Assembly (NCBI GenBank): GCA_024529925.1
Contig: JAFEUB010001479.1
Coordinates: 338,501-402,500, forward strand
Origin: Ophthalmolycus amberensis
Lineage: Eukaryota; Chordata; Actinopteri; Perciformes; Zoarcidae
Direction of reading: 5' to 3'
DNA: 64,000 nt
Part shown: piece by piece, positions 47,274-60,100 of the stretch
Layout: each line of letters starts with the position of its first letter
Numbering within the stretch: the stretch's first letter is position 1
Translations under genes and position numbers: made by a program
The notes under the pieces: model-generated
What the model was told of the DNA's origin: nothing
What the model saw: the letters and a program-made list of their open reading frames with translations, nothing else
Databases searched by the model: none

Positions 47274-48913
47274 GTAAGAAGAAAGATCTAAATAAATGCG
47301 TGGAAGTTTATAGAGTGGCTTTTATATTATCTGTCATCTAATATTCTATCTGCTTCTTTCGTTATCGCAGCGCTGGTGGTGAGATTCCTCACGAGGCGCT
47401 TCATCGGAGACTATGAGAGAAATGCTGGTGAGTTAACTTGAGGATGAAAATGAGTTTAACCGGGTTTATTTTTAAACATCCTGAAAGTATTGGCGTCTAA
47501 CTCTTCTTTCTGTGTTTGTGTGTGTGCAGGTAACCTGTACTCCAGAGAAGTCCAGGTGGAAGGAGAACAAGTGACCATCCAGGTTCAGGACACTCCTGGT
47601 GTGGCGGTGAGACTTTCTCCTAAAAAATTAGATTTATATTATTTTATTTCCCCCCCCCCGAGCCGTTCAACACATGGAAGTCCGTAGAGGACAATCTAAA
47701 GACAATATATAATCTACTTCACTGTGTGGCTGTTAAGATCATCTGAGCCTCTCTTGACTGGGCACCAGGCCAAAAATCGTGTGTGTGTAGACTCTGGCTG
47801 TCTAATCTCCCATTTAGGCTAATGGCTGTCTTGAGGATCAGAGTAAATGATACCCTGATCCAGACTCCTCTCTGTTCTGGAGGAGTAACCTTATAGCTCC
47901 AGTCTGCCTCAGTCGGCATTCCAGTCAGATCAGTTCCATAAAGTCATTTAAAGTGTTTTAATCAGGCGGCAACCTCCGGTTCGGATGAGTGAAGCCGATG
48001 CTGAAGAGTCTATAAACCTGCATTCTCTCTAATGACCACCAGGGGGCGACTCCTCTGGTTGTATAGAAGTCTATGAGAAAATGACTCTACTTCTCTCTTG
48101 ATTTATTACCTCAGTAAACATTGTAAACATGAGTTTATGGTCTCAATCTCTAGTTTCAAGTCTTCTTCAATACAGCATGATGTTCATTTAGTACATTATG
48201 GTCCATTTAGAGTCAAACAGACCATAAAGCAGGGGATGCTTTAGGGCGGGGCTACTGTGATTGACAGGTCTCTACCAGAGACGTATACGGCGTCTCTACG
48301 TCACGCCTCCTCAGTCCAGATATGGTCACTTCCTGTTCACTGGTTGCAAAAACCCCAAAATGTCCACGTCTTATAAACAGTCCGTGGTTTTAATCCGCCT
48401 CCTTTTCTTCTTTCCTCCCAGATGACCGATAACGGCATCAATCTCCCGGATCACGTGACCTGCTCCATCCAGTGGGCGGACGCCGTGGTGCTGGTGTACT
48501 CCACGACGGACCGCCGCAGCTTCGACCTGATCGAGCAGCTGCAACAGCAGGTCGTCTGCACCGGCGCCGCCGCCATGCCCCCCGTGATCCTGCTGGCCAA
48601 CAAGGCGGACCTGCTGCACCTGAGGCGCGTGGACTCCCAGCAGGGCTCGCTGCTGGCGTCCACGCTGGGCTGCTCCTTCTACGAGGTGTCCGCCAGCGAG
48701 GACTACAGCCAGGTGCACAAGGCCTTCCACCGGCTCTGCTGCCAGCTGGCCAAGCAGCAGCCGGCGGCGCCGCCAACGCCGGCTGCCGCCAACGCCACGG
48801 AGAAGAGGCGCTCGCTCCTCATCCCCAGGCCCAAGTCGCCCAACATGCAGGACCTGAAGCGGCGCTTCAAGCAAGCGCTGTCGGCGAAGGTGCGGACCGT
48901 CACCTCGGTGTGA
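47159..48913 (+). CDS. rasl11b: rasl11b, Ras-like protein family member 11B, complete
   Basis: Four exons: 47159-47273, 47371-47427, 47530-47606 and 48422-48913, giving 741 bp (246 residues; human has 248). MRLIQNM at the start and NMQDLKRRFKQALSAKVRTV then TSV at the end match RASL11B. G1 is GGSGVGKT (31-38), the G3 region is DTPG (78-81) and lacks the usual DxxGQ glutamine, and G4 is NKAD (143-146). There is no CAAX box, so it is not expected to be prenylated. RASL11-type proteins are small atypical GTPases; in zebrafish rasl11b has been linked to mesendoderm development. The last exon is strikingly GC-rich with Ala-rich insertions (GAAAMPP; PAAPPTPAAANA). The A of ATG at 47159 fits family starts. 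Confidence 0.96.
47371..47427 (+). CDS. rasl11b: rasl11b exon 2
   Basis: LVVRFLTRRFIGDYERNA with split codons at both ends. The acceptor is TCGCAG and the donor is GTGAGT. Confidence 0.95.
47530..47606 (+). CDS. rasl11b: rasl11b exon 3
   Basis: NLYSREVQVEGEQVTIQVQD then TPGVA. The acceptor is GTGCAG and the donor is GTGAGA. Confidence 0.95.
47969..48387 (+). repeat. Dispersed repeat family A, copy 5, in rasl11b intron 3
   Basis: Starts 'gcaacctccggttc' and ends 'cttataaacagtccgtgg', only 35 bp before the exon 4 acceptor. The element thus fills half the intron and reaches the branch-point zone. Confidence 0.88.
48422..48913 (+). CDS. rasl11b: rasl11b exon 4
   Basis: Acceptor TCCCAG. 163 codons then TGA: MTDNGINLPDHVTCSIQWAD, VILLANKADLLHLRRVDSQQ, GCSFYEVSASEDYSQVHKAF, RRSLLIPRPKSPNMQDLKRR. 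GC content is far above that of the neighbourhood. Confidence 0.96.
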   Translation: MTDNGINLPDHVTCSIQWADAVVLVYSTTDRRSFDLIEQLQQQVVCTGAAAMPPVILLANKADLLHLRRVDSQQGSLLASTLGCSFYEVSASEDYSQVHKAFHRLCCQLAKQQPAAPPTPAAANATEKRRSLLIPRPKSPNMQDLKRRFKQALSAKVRTVTSV

Positions 48914-49282
48914 GGAGACGCTGAGACGGTGTTTTAAAACGTGGCCCAGAGCGGCCAGAGAAAGAAAGCCTTTAGAGGCGGATCACAAGTCCTCGGATCA
49001 GTCGGGAGGCTGAACCTTTACGGGAGGCGACGTCCTCTGAAGTGACGGCCGTCTGTCCCGTCAGGTACCGAGTGTGAGGACGTCCATCACGTGTCACGAG
49101 GGCGACACCTGAGGAGAAGCAGCTGAGAGACTGAATTTAAAACAAACTCAAATCCAGCTCTCCTGGCAGCAGCAGCGCTGAAGGACGGCTTATTTTTAGC
49201 CGACTGTGGCTGTTTTTAATTCAGACGGCCTCTGCACGGCTCCACCAGATGTTGGTGTTATTATAACAGACACTTGAGCCGG

Positions 49283-49310
49283 GCTCTGTGTGTGTGTGTG
49301 TGTGTGTGTG
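49283..49310. repeat. (TG)n in rasl11b 3' UTR
   Basis: About 14 TG units between the stop codon and the poly(A) signal. Confidence 0.85.
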
Positions 49311-49433
49311 CAGCATTGTGATTGACAGGCTGATGCAGCAGTATGTAGCGTGTTATCACTGATGCACTTTATGAAGAAAAGAGCGACCCAAAGGGCCTTT
49401 TTGTTATTTGTTACAAATTCACCTTGTGTTCAC

Positions 49434-49439
49434 AATAAA
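49434..49439 (+). terminator. Poly(A) signal of rasl11b
   Basis: AATAAA about 520 bp after the stop, followed by a T-rich stretch with 'ttgtttctgttttt'. Gives a compact 3' UTR. Confidence 0.75.
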
Positions 49440-49502
49440 AAAGAAAATGATGAATTTAACTTTGTTTCTGTTTTTAAATTTTTTGTGCATTTGACAGCAG
49501 AT

Positions 49503-49813
49503 CAATCTCTAGTTTCAAGTCTTCAATACAGCATGATGTTCATTTCGTACATTATGCTCCATTTAGAGTCACACAGACCATAAAGCAGGGGATGCTTTAG
49601 GGCGGGGCTACACGGTGATTGACAGGTCTCTACCAGAGACGCATACGGCGTCTCTACGTCACTCCTCAGTCCAAATATGGTCACTTCCTGTTCACTGGTT
49701 GCAAAAGAAAATGAAGATGGCGACGGCGAAATCGCCAAACTCAAGGCTTCAAAACATCCACAAACAATGAGCGACGTCCTCATGACATGCACACTGCTTA
49801 TACACGGTGTGTG
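49503..49813 (+). repeat. Dispersed repeat family A, copy 6 (5' part missing)
   Basis: Starts inside the element at 'caatctctagtttcaagtct' and ends 'gcttatacacggtgtg'. Lies just after the rasl11b 3' end. Confidence 0.87.
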
Positions 49814-49819
49814 GTTGGT

Positions 49820-50700
49820 GAACATAAACTAAAGGAGTTCAGAACAAACCTGCAGAAAGATTAGTTTAAGGTCGCCGTAGTGACGGGTGATGTAATTACA
49901 AAGAAGGCCGCTGTGTTTTAAAAATCTACATTATAGTAAATATTTATCAGCCGAATCAAATAGTTTACAGGATATTCACCCTAGGTAGGTTACTGAGAGC
50001 AGAACGATGAACTGAGTCCAGAGGTTTGAGGGAGGAAGCAGAACATCTAGATTATTTCAGCATAATCCAGGACTGATAGAAACTACACTTCAACGGGAAG
50101 ATGGATCTGTTTCTGGATCAGGTCGATGTGGAGACGGGAGACATCAGCATCCTGTCCCCGATGCTGATGCTGGCATCGAGGGCTCGTTAGGTCCACAGAG
50201 AACTGAGGACCGACTCGCCTCGTCTCTGGCTGCTTGTGGCGTAAAATCATCTCTCGGCCTCCCTCTTCATATTTGTGAATAATAGTTTTGCAGTATGCAT
50301 AACGAAAAATGCTTTTAAGAGACATTTTAGGGACAATCGCAGAGGACAAATAGATGTCTCGTGGTTTGAGAGACCATCCTAAAATGCAGTTTTGAGGCTT
50401 TCAGAGGCTTTGAAGTGTTTTGCTTTTTAAATTCCAGACGGTTCATTTGAATCGCTCTCTTTATCCGACGTCCTTCAGGCGGCTTCGGAGCACAATGAGG
50501 AGCGTCGTCAGCGCTGCTGCGATGACAGACGACTCGCGCAGAAGACGTCGTCTGATGAAAAGCATGAACCCGTTCCTTTACAAACGCTGCAGTGAGACGA
50601 CAGAACAGACCGGAAAAACCCAGCTGGAGAGTTCACGTTAGCTTTTCATTACGAGACTCTTCTGAGAACCGCAGCTCCCAGAAGACGAGGACACAAATCA
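49820..50700. other. Convergent intergenic gap, nothing identifiable
   Basis: Between the rasl11b and scfd2 3' ends. The open frames here show no family resemblance. Confidence 0.45.
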
Positions 50701-50732
50701 TAATAATAATGTGTGTTTGTGTTAGAGATCTG

Positions 50733-50738
50733 TTTATT
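50733..50738 (-). terminator. Poly(A) signal of scfd2
   Basis: Minus-strand AATAAA 206 bp after the scfd2 stop codon, followed by a GT-rich run (CACAAACACACATT on the plus... strand complement), a good cleavage context. Confidence 0.7.
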
Positions 50739-50943
50739 TACATTCCAGAACCTCATTATGTCTGACAGATGTCCGTTTCCTGCTCCCGGTCCTCACGGCC
50801 CTGTAGGAATTAAACACGCTGACATGAGCAGGATGGGAATGTGCGACGGTGGTTCTCATTAACCCGGCGAGGTGTCGAGACGTTTGCAACACGCGTGTCC
50901 TCCTTCCGCGTGCATCTCCGCGTGACGCCCGTTCTCGTTTGTC

Positions 50944-51033
50944 TCAGTCGACACCAGGACGCAGTCTCCGGGTGGTGAAGAGCAGCTCGGGGACGTCCGT
51001 CGGCCGCAGTAACCTGGTGGACAGAACCAGCAC
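50944..51033 (-). CDS. scfd2: scfd2 terminal exon
   Basis: VLVLSTRLLRPTDVPELLFT then TRRLRPGVD and TGA. The acceptor CTCCAG is purine-poor just upstream. The last residues match the human end in pattern (LSTRLLKP--IPELLF---RL-P). Confidence 0.93.
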   Translation of the reverse strand: MLVLSTRLLRPTDVPELLFTTRRLRPGVD

Positions 51034-54000
51034 CTGGAGCGGAGCACAACAACAACAGTCATCAGGGGTGAAGTGGGTCACCGGGTGGTGGTGAGTCCCC
51101 GTTCTGAGTCATCAGCAGATTCAATGAGGTGCATGAATCGGGTGCCTTGGCAACTGGTTTATTTATTTATTTGATTTGATTACTTCCAGCAGGATGATGT
51201 GCGGAGGAGAGCTCCTGTTTGGTGTCACGTGCTCGCTTCTACTCCAGCAAACCGATGAACCACAACCACAACTACACAGTCGTAACGAGTGTTCTGTTGC
51301 AGACGCAGCTCCGGTGTTCAGAGGTTTCTGTCAAAGGAGTCCGGCGGCTTTGAAGAAGCTTCTCCTGCAGCAGAGTTGCTTTAACTCTCCGTCTGTTTTT
51401 GTTTTCAGTTCGTAAGCCGCCATCACACACACACTTGTGTACAGTACGTTGTGCATGTAAGTGCTCGGGTTGGAGTGTGTGTGTGTGGGCCAGTCGGTTA
51501 TTGTATAAGCTCGTCTTTATTCTGTTTCTCCTGATTACAGACGGGAGACTTTGATCCTCCTCCTCCTCCTCCTCCTCCTCCTCCTCCTCCTCCTCCTCCT
51601 CCTCCTCCTCCTCCTCCTCCTCCTCCTCCTCCTCCTCCTCCTCCTCCTCCTCCTCCTCCTCCTCCTCCTCCTCCTCCTCCTCCTCCTCCTCCTCCTCCTC
51701 CTCCTCCTCCTCCTCCTCCTCCTCCTCCTCCTCCTCCTCCTCCTCCTCCTCCTCCTCCTCCTCCTCCTCCTCCTCCTCCTCCTCCTCCTCCTCCTCCTCC
51801 TCCTCCTCCTCCTCCTCCTCCTCCTCCTCCTCCTCCTCCTCCTCCTCCTCCTCCTCCTCCTCCTCCTCCTCCTCCTCCTCCTCCTCCTCCTCCTCCTCCT
51901 CCTCCTCCTCCTCCTCCTCCTCCTCCTCCTCCTCCTCCAGAGTAAAACACGTTTATCATTACATTCAGACGCATAACACACACATGATTGATTGGCTTTA
52001 AATAAATTCCTTTAATTTGATTTTGAGAGGATTATTGTGGGCTATAGAAAATTAATTGAATTGAAAATCAGACAAGATTGACGTTTGCAAAGGCTGTAGA
52101 CGCTCACTGTACTTTGTTATTGGACTGTCCGGTTGCACCTCACGGTTGGGTGAGTCAAAGCTCCGTGAGTGTTTTCAAAGTTCTCCCGTGGAGGTTGAGA
52201 TAAATGGCTGCCTTAATCCATGACAGCATGATGAGCGACGCGCTATCAGCATCTTTTTAATGGAAGACGACGACATGAAGCTACGAACCAACGCCGCTAA
52301 ACGAGATTTTACTGCGCTTCCTTTCAGAGAAATGCTCTGTGGAAGTACACGTTCAGGGCTTTTATTGTGAAAGGTAGTTGAGAGACTCACCTGAGTTCCC
52401 GGTTTGTGCGTCGTGACGATGTCCCTGATGAGACGGAGCTCTGAAGGCGTGACTCCGCCCACCAGGAAGAGGAGCAGCAGAGGGTTGTCGCTGGGATGAG
52501 GACGACTCACCTGCAGACGGGACGTTGTGATTGGTCAGATTATTAATGGGAGACACAAAAAACATCAACTCATAGATATCACCATGAATAATATTACAAG
52601 TTTACTGAAATGGTATGTTTAAATATGCAAATGAGGCATTATGTAATGGTAACTTTTCGTGACTTTAGGAGAAATCTACAGACGTAAACAGACAAAGTAT
52701 AAAATAAAAGTTTTCTTTCTACTCTGAAGAAGACGAGTTGTGTAAAATCTCTCCATGTCTCAGTGCATGAAGAGCTGGAGTGTTGATTCTGTTTCCTGTC
52801 CATCATTTTGTGATAAAGAGCCGCGAGAGAGTGGCTGAACACGTGAAGCCCCCGCAGGCTGAGGAAGGAGAAGCATGTCGAGGATGAGTCAACATGTGTT
52901 CAGGCACAAAAGGAAAATGTGTGAGAAGAAGCGTTGTGTCGTGGATGCTGTGCTTCAACACAGAGACACACACTCAGTGTGAACCATGTGTGGTGACATG
53001 CGCTGAGACATGGGGGGGGGGGGGAGGACATATACAATATAACTGAACACGCTGTCGTTCAGTGAACAGGAGTACTGGCTGAAGGTACATTATAACATGT
53101 GTTCACGTGTCATCTGTAAAATGTAGTTTTGGTGATAAACTAGAATAAATCCAGTAGTTTGAAGATGTTTTCACATGAATATAAAATAGATATGAGAGAT
53201 GAATTATGAGCGGTTTACCTTCCTAACACGAGCTCTAAGCTCATTATTATACTTCATTAAAGATAATAAAGATGAGATTTGTTTTAATACATAAAAGTAC
53301 AATCTTTTATTTCTTTATCATTTCAATTGTGTGTTTTTATGAAGAAAGAAATGTAGTATTTTGATGGTTTACTGACTTTAGAGCGTTGAAATGATTTTTG
53401 GGACAGTGACAAAAAAATAAACATTGTGGATCCGTGTGGAGCAGCTGCTGTAATCACACATCAAAGGGATCTGTGCCTGTTGATATGGATCATCAACGAT
53501 CGATCAGCAGCAGCAGAGATCTCTCCTGATGTGATCAGTGATACGGTCCAACATGTTCTGATGCGTTGCATCGGTGATGCTCGTGATGGAATGAGTTCTA
53601 AGTAGTGACGGAGCTGTAAACTGATCTCTGTCAGTGTGATGGAGGTGAAGGAAACATTATTCGACTTATAAAATACATCCACAGGCTTTCTTGTAAACGC
53701 AGCTCACAACATCTTCTCGATATAAATTCTTCAGAAAAATCAAGCTGCTGGCTGTGATTTGCTTTTGTCTCAGAAAAGACACTTTTTTTAAAGTTGGTAC
53801 GTATGTCCTGTGTTCTGTGATATACAATGACTGTGGTTCTGAATGGAGTCTGGTGGTTTGGAAGAGAGCGATATATAACGGCCAGAAAGGGCAGCAAGGT
53901 GAATCAATACGAGTTCATACCGTCTTCAGACTTGTTCAGGGTCCATATTTGCACACGTTCCCCAACTTCGGTTGCAATCGGACGTCGCTTTGTAGTGTGT

Positions 54001-56796
54001 TTTGAATAGGCCACGCCTCCAGGACTTCGTTAACACAACGTATATCTCACTCCTTATTTTGTTTTGCGTTTTCCCACGAAAGCCAGCGACTCGTGACAAA
54101 GTCTGCTCGTTACATGCATTCAGTCTTTTAAAAATGATTTTCCATCTTCACAAGAAACGTTAGCTTTCGGAAAAGATCGGCGTTAAATTCACACAGAGAT
54201 GTATTCATAAAAGCCAATCCTCACAGTGAGATTCAGCCCATCCTATTACAGGAGCCCACAGCGCTCGCTAAGCAGTGTGTGGCGGTCCAGTGCCTTGCTC
54301 AAGGGCACCTCGGCAGAGCCAAGTCCACACTGACTGAGCGACTGCCGCCGTCATGGAATAACGTGCTCCATTAATGTGACACATCCGGTGACGTTTGGGC
54401 GTAAAACCGACATGACTGATTGATCTTTATCTTCACGATGTGCTCGACCCGACGGGTTCTCTCACCGCTCAGAACTTCAACTGAATATTCTGCTTTCTCT
54501 CCAGACAACTCAAGTTTTCATCGTCATCCAGCCAAAAATAAATCAACATAAATGAGCCACAAACTCACACATACGGAGAGTTTAAAGAGGTTAAAGTGCA
54601 CAAGCTCTGTCTCCGGGTCAGACTCCAGACTGAAGGGGTCCAGTGGGTTCAATGCTGCCAACTGTACACAGGCGGCTCTAGAAATAGAACTTTTATTGGG
54701 TTCTTTTATAGCATGAAGGGCGTGCTCCTGTAGAACGCTCCAAGTTTCAAAGGTTTATAGATTTAGTTTGTCTGAGTTGGAGGTTCGTGGGCCAAGTTTC
54801 TTAACTTGTGTAAAACCAGCGTTTCCTTGACGCGGGCAGAACGTTGGTCCAGGAGGATGAAGAGTGATGTCTGCTGGTGCTGCTGGTGCTGCTGGTGCTG
54901 CTGGTGCTGCTTTTGATTGGACCACTATTATAAACACAGCGTGTGCGCCCGACGCGAGACGCTCACTCAGCAAATTGTCAAATCAGGTCAAGTTCAGTCA
55001 GCCGGTTGAAGGCGCTTTGCCGCCCACAGCGGGCGGTGTGCACGTGAAGGTGAGCAGGATGTGGACGGAGACGACCCCGCTACATACAACACGTGTGCTC
55101 GAGTCGTCTCACCTTCATGAACATGCTGAAGCCGGTCTTCAACAGGTCGGCGAGGCCTCCGGACGTGTGCTCGATGTCGGGACACTCGGGTCTGTCGGGG
55201 TGGAAGACTTCCTCCAGGATCTGCCGCAGGAAAGGACGATAGGTGGCCTGCAAAGGAAACAACGCAGCGTTTCTAAATATATGATCCTAATTATACAAGT
55301 GTGATGCTGGACAGTAAACAGTCTGGATGTAAATATCTGAGCATGAAGGAGAGCCAGAGATGTAAATATAATTCTAGATCATTGGCAGGAAGGTTGTTCT
55401 TGCTTTGTGTTAAGTAGCAAAGGTTGGAAAGAGAAACACTGAATCTGAATATTCACTGTGAGCTCGTTAGCATTGAGCTCGTTAGCATTGAGCTCAGAGC
55501 TCCGCTGTGCTGTAGCTGCTAGCGCGGCTGCAGACTCGTGTTTTATTCACGATAAAGAATAAAAAACACGTGTGATCGCTGAAGGTCAGACATTCTTTGG
55601 CTTGTTTCTCACGAAACTCAGAGCGCTGACACAAGACGGTCACAGCTGTTTCCCAGTGAGCACAAACATATTGACACTAATCCGCCTCTCCCAAAAACAG
55701 GCAACAGCACCTGGCTCACACAGTCATGAGCTGCCCGGCTCTCACCAGCAACATATTTCATCACTTCGTTTTTGATGGCGAACAAAAAGCAGGAAAATGT
55801 CAAATAACGTCTCAACTAACACAACACAAGATAGAACTTTAATAACCCTGATGGACATTCTCATGCCGGAGAAAAATAACAAACATATTTATAAAGTTAT
55901 TAAGTGTTTAAAGAATAATACACCAGTGATAGAAACTGGAATATAAATGTGATATTGTGCATGATATTGAAGTGTGACACTGCATGAAGTTGAAATAAGG
56001 AACATTGCTCATGATGTTCTCAGCTGTTTTCCTGCAGAAAGGGGGAGGAGCTACACAGTTTGTTCTGTGGTCCACCTCGGTGGTCTCAGTCTGGAGATGT
56101 GATGCCGTTCAGGAGAAGAGAGGCTTCTAATATTCCCAACAGGTGATCCATGATGCACCGGCTCCCCGGGAACAGAATGAACCATTTATAGGCCTCTCAG
56201 CTGGCCGGCCAAGAATTCCAGGCATTTCTTTTCCCTCCATGGGAGTGAAGTCTGCTGTCTCGCAGAACAATAACGACTCTGATAAAAAAAGAAACTTGGC
56301 AGAGCTTTGTTTAACTGCTCCGAATAGCAGAAGTCTTAAAATAGAAAAGAATACCTTCCAACAGGAGTTCGGTGACACGTCTGGGCTGCACGCCAGGATG
56401 TGAGCGAGTTATGGAACAAAACCTTCTCCTGCGAAAGGAACATCTGGACGCTGAGCGAAGACTCCAGCTACCCAACTGTTGATTCAAGCACTACACACAC
56501 ACCTACACACTATGGTCCAAATGCTAAAGCCTCCAGGTGCTCCTGCCCACATGGCCTCCTCACACCTCCACCTGGAGAGCCAGCATCTATCATCCTCTGC
56601 TCCTCCGGTCCCCCGAGGAGCAGCCGTGTTAGGTCTGTAGGTCTGGGGAACTCCTGCAGTCCACGTTGTTTAAAACCGTGAGTTATATAAACCGACATTC
56701 GCTTCCACCGACATCACGTCAATGCAGGTCAGCCTGAGCTGGGAGTAAACAAATGAATGATTCACCTCGGGTTAAATAACACGCTCACACACACAC

Positions 56797-56828
<32 letters not shown>

Positions 56829-56977
56829 CCGACAGCAGTAAACATCAGCAGTCCAGCCCACTGTCACGCACACACACTCTTCATCCGCTATCCCTAAAAA
56901 GCTGAACGCAATCAGACACCCACACGATGAAAACAATATTAGAATTAGTCATATGATGTCAGAGCTTATTTGTCTGC

Positions 56978-57055
<78 letters not shown>

Positions 57056-57063
57056 CGCGCGCG

Positions 57064-57103
<40 letters not shown>

Positions 57104-60100
57104 GATGTCCCAAAACAACACGGCGAACAGACTGGAATGCCTTTGAAGATATGTGGTCAGCATTATGATGAAGTTGTTCTCTGCATCTCCTTTAAACCTC
57201 GATAAAAACAACACAGCGCTGGATTCTATTCTGCATGCGGACTCTACCTCACAGTGATGACGAGGCTCCAGAGTCACAAACACCAGTTGGATTAAAATGA
57301 GCTGCTCTGCAGAATGTCTGAAGAAGACTTTGACTAGATCATCGGAGTGAATGAGAAGATGTGTTTTTCTATTTGGGATGAACCGACTCTTTAGTTTGTT
57401 TCACAGTAAAAGATCGTGGTGTCACTTAAGTACGGAGATTCCGTGAAAAATAAGTCAACGGTAAAGTTACTGTGAGGAGCTTTTAACTGGTCCTGAACCA
57501 GTCTCAGTGTAGTCCTGATCCTCTATGTGAACCAGTCTCAGTGTAGTCCTGATCCTCTATCAGACCTCCATCAGTACAGAGACCATCAGAGAGAAGATGG
57601 TCTGTTTCTATAGAGTTATTCTTGATGCTCGTCATCGGAGCCACCGGGTCAGATTCTGGTGAAACCAGATGAACTCATGCAGGTTCACCAGAACCTCCTT
57701 CAGCTCAGACTCCAGCAGAGACCGGTCCACCGGGGACAGACCCAGATCCTCCAGCAGAGACCGGTCCACCGTGGACAGACCCAGATCCTCCAGCAGAGAC
57801 CGGTCCACCGTGGACAGACCCAGATCCTCCAACAGAGACCGGTCCACCGTGGACAGACCCAGATCCTCCAGCAGAGACCGGTCCACCGTGGACAGACCCA
57901 GATCCTCCAGCAGAGACCGGTCCACCGTGGACAGACCCAGATCCTCCAGCAGAGACCGGTCCACCGTGGACAGACCCAGATCCTCCAGCAGAGACCGGTC
58001 CACCGTGGACAGACCCAGATCCTCCAGCAGAGACCGTCCACTGTGGACAGACCCAGATCCTCCAGCAGAGACCGGTCCACGGTGGACAGACCCAGATCCT
58101 CCAGCAGAGACCGGTCCACCGTGGACGGACCCAGATCCTCCAGCAGAGACCGGTCCACCGTGGACAGACCCAGATCCTCCAGCAGAGACCGGTCCACCGT
58201 GGACAGACCCAGATCCTCCAGCAGAGACCGGTCCACCGTGGACAGACCCAGATCCTCCAGCAGAGACCGGTCCACCGTGGACAGACCCAGATCCTCCAGC
58301 AGAGACCGGTCCACCGAGGACAGACCCAGATCCTCCAGTAGAGACCGGTCCACCGTGGACAGACCCAGATCCTCCAGCAGAGACCGGTCCACTGTGGACA
58401 GACCCAGATCCTCCAGCAGAGACCGGTCCACCGTGGACAGACCCAGATCCGCTTCACCCGCAGCCTTGGACCTGCAGTCGTAGCTCCGGGAGTCAACACC
58501 GACACCACGCTGCTGGAGACCCAGGACATATTGCTGGACCCGCTGGAGGGAAGGGAGGCACCGGAGAACCAGAACCAGGACTGAGAGGGGCAGACTGTCA
58601 GACCCTGCTGCAGTAACATGAGAGGTTTCCTAAAGAGGACTCTGGTCCACAGAGACACTTCCACTTTAGTCCACAGGGAGCAACAGAACCAACACTAAAT
58701 GAACGTTTCTTGTAGTTCCCTACTTTAAATATGGAAGTGACGCAACAAATAAGTCAACGTTGACTTCACATGAGACACGAACAGACAATTAGTCAATACC
58801 TCATCCAGCATTAGTTCATGTGCGTGTGCACGTTCCCTCTGATAGTTGGTCTTACGTGTATTCGCTCCTCCATGTGGATGAACCATCTTCTTCTCACTAC
58901 AGTTCATGAATGGAACTCTCCTCCTGATCCTCACAAGATTTAACTAGTGTGAATTCTCTGACATCATTAAGTGTTTCTCAGACGAGCCAGCAATCATCGC
59001 CCCCCCCCCCCCCCCCCCACGCCGAGGTCAATAGAGCTGCTTCAGACTCCAGCTGTTCCAGCTGCGTCACTCTGCCGTCATCGATGCACTGCTTCCAGGA
59101 AGTCCTACACTTTCTCTCAGCGGGACACGAGCTCAGGAAATGTGCAACGATCCTGCAGAGCTGCAGCGAGTTACATGTGACAGTAAAGCTGATGTTGTGC
59201 TGCTGATCTGGTTATGACTGGAATAAATTGGGGAAACTGTGATGTCTACAGTTCTAAACACATTTGCTGTCGTCTCTTTTTTCTATATCGAATTCCGCAG
59301 TTTGAATTGCTCAGCCCGCTTACATCCTCTCCCACAAAAACACGTCCGTAATGTCCTCCGATATCGTCCTTTCAATACCCAAGTAATATTTCATGAAGCT
59401 TTTTCCATTATTGGAGGGTAGGTGCTTCCTTCATTTTCCACTTTTGCAATATGAGCTTTTCTTTAAATTAACTAGTGCCAAAAAAAAGTTCGGAATCTTA
59501 TTTTCTCAATATTTTTAAAGAGACAAATCGTTGGTGAAAAGTTTACTTTACAATTGCAGGTTTTTGAAATCCATTTTTCACTGATCTCCAAGGTGTCAAC
59601 CTCCGGTTCTGCAGAGTGAAGCCAAAGCTTCATGTGTTAAAGCTGCATTCTCTCTAGTGTCCACCAGGGGGCGACTCCTCTGGTTGTATAGAAGTCTATG
59701 AGAAAATGACTCTCCTTCTCTCTTGATTTATTACCTCAGTAAACATTGTAAACATGAGTTTATGTCTCAATCTCTAGTTTCAAGTCTTCTTCAATACAGC
59801 ATGATGTTCATTTAGTACATTATGGTCCATTTAGAGTCAAACAGACCATAAAGCAGGGGATGCTTTAAGGGCGGGGCTACACAGTGATTGACAGGTCTCT
59901 ACCAGAGACGTATAAAGCGTCTCTACGTCCTCCTCCTCAGTCCAGATATGCTCACTTCCTGTTCACTGGTTGCAAAAAGCCAAGATGGCGACGGCCAAAT
60001 CGCTGAACTTGAGGCTTCAAAACGGCGGTCCACAAACCAATAAGAGACGTCGACTTCTTATGTACAGTCGGTGTATTTTACTTCATCACTGTACCAAAAG

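Noticed and set aside
48371..48874. Long minus-strand frame opposite rasl11b exon 4
   Set aside because: Shadow of a GC-rich exon; the plus-strand protein clearly matches RASL11B.
51498..51983. Poly-Gly, poly-Arg and poly-Leu frames
   Set aside because: Products of the TCC/GGA microsatellite inside an scfd2 intron.
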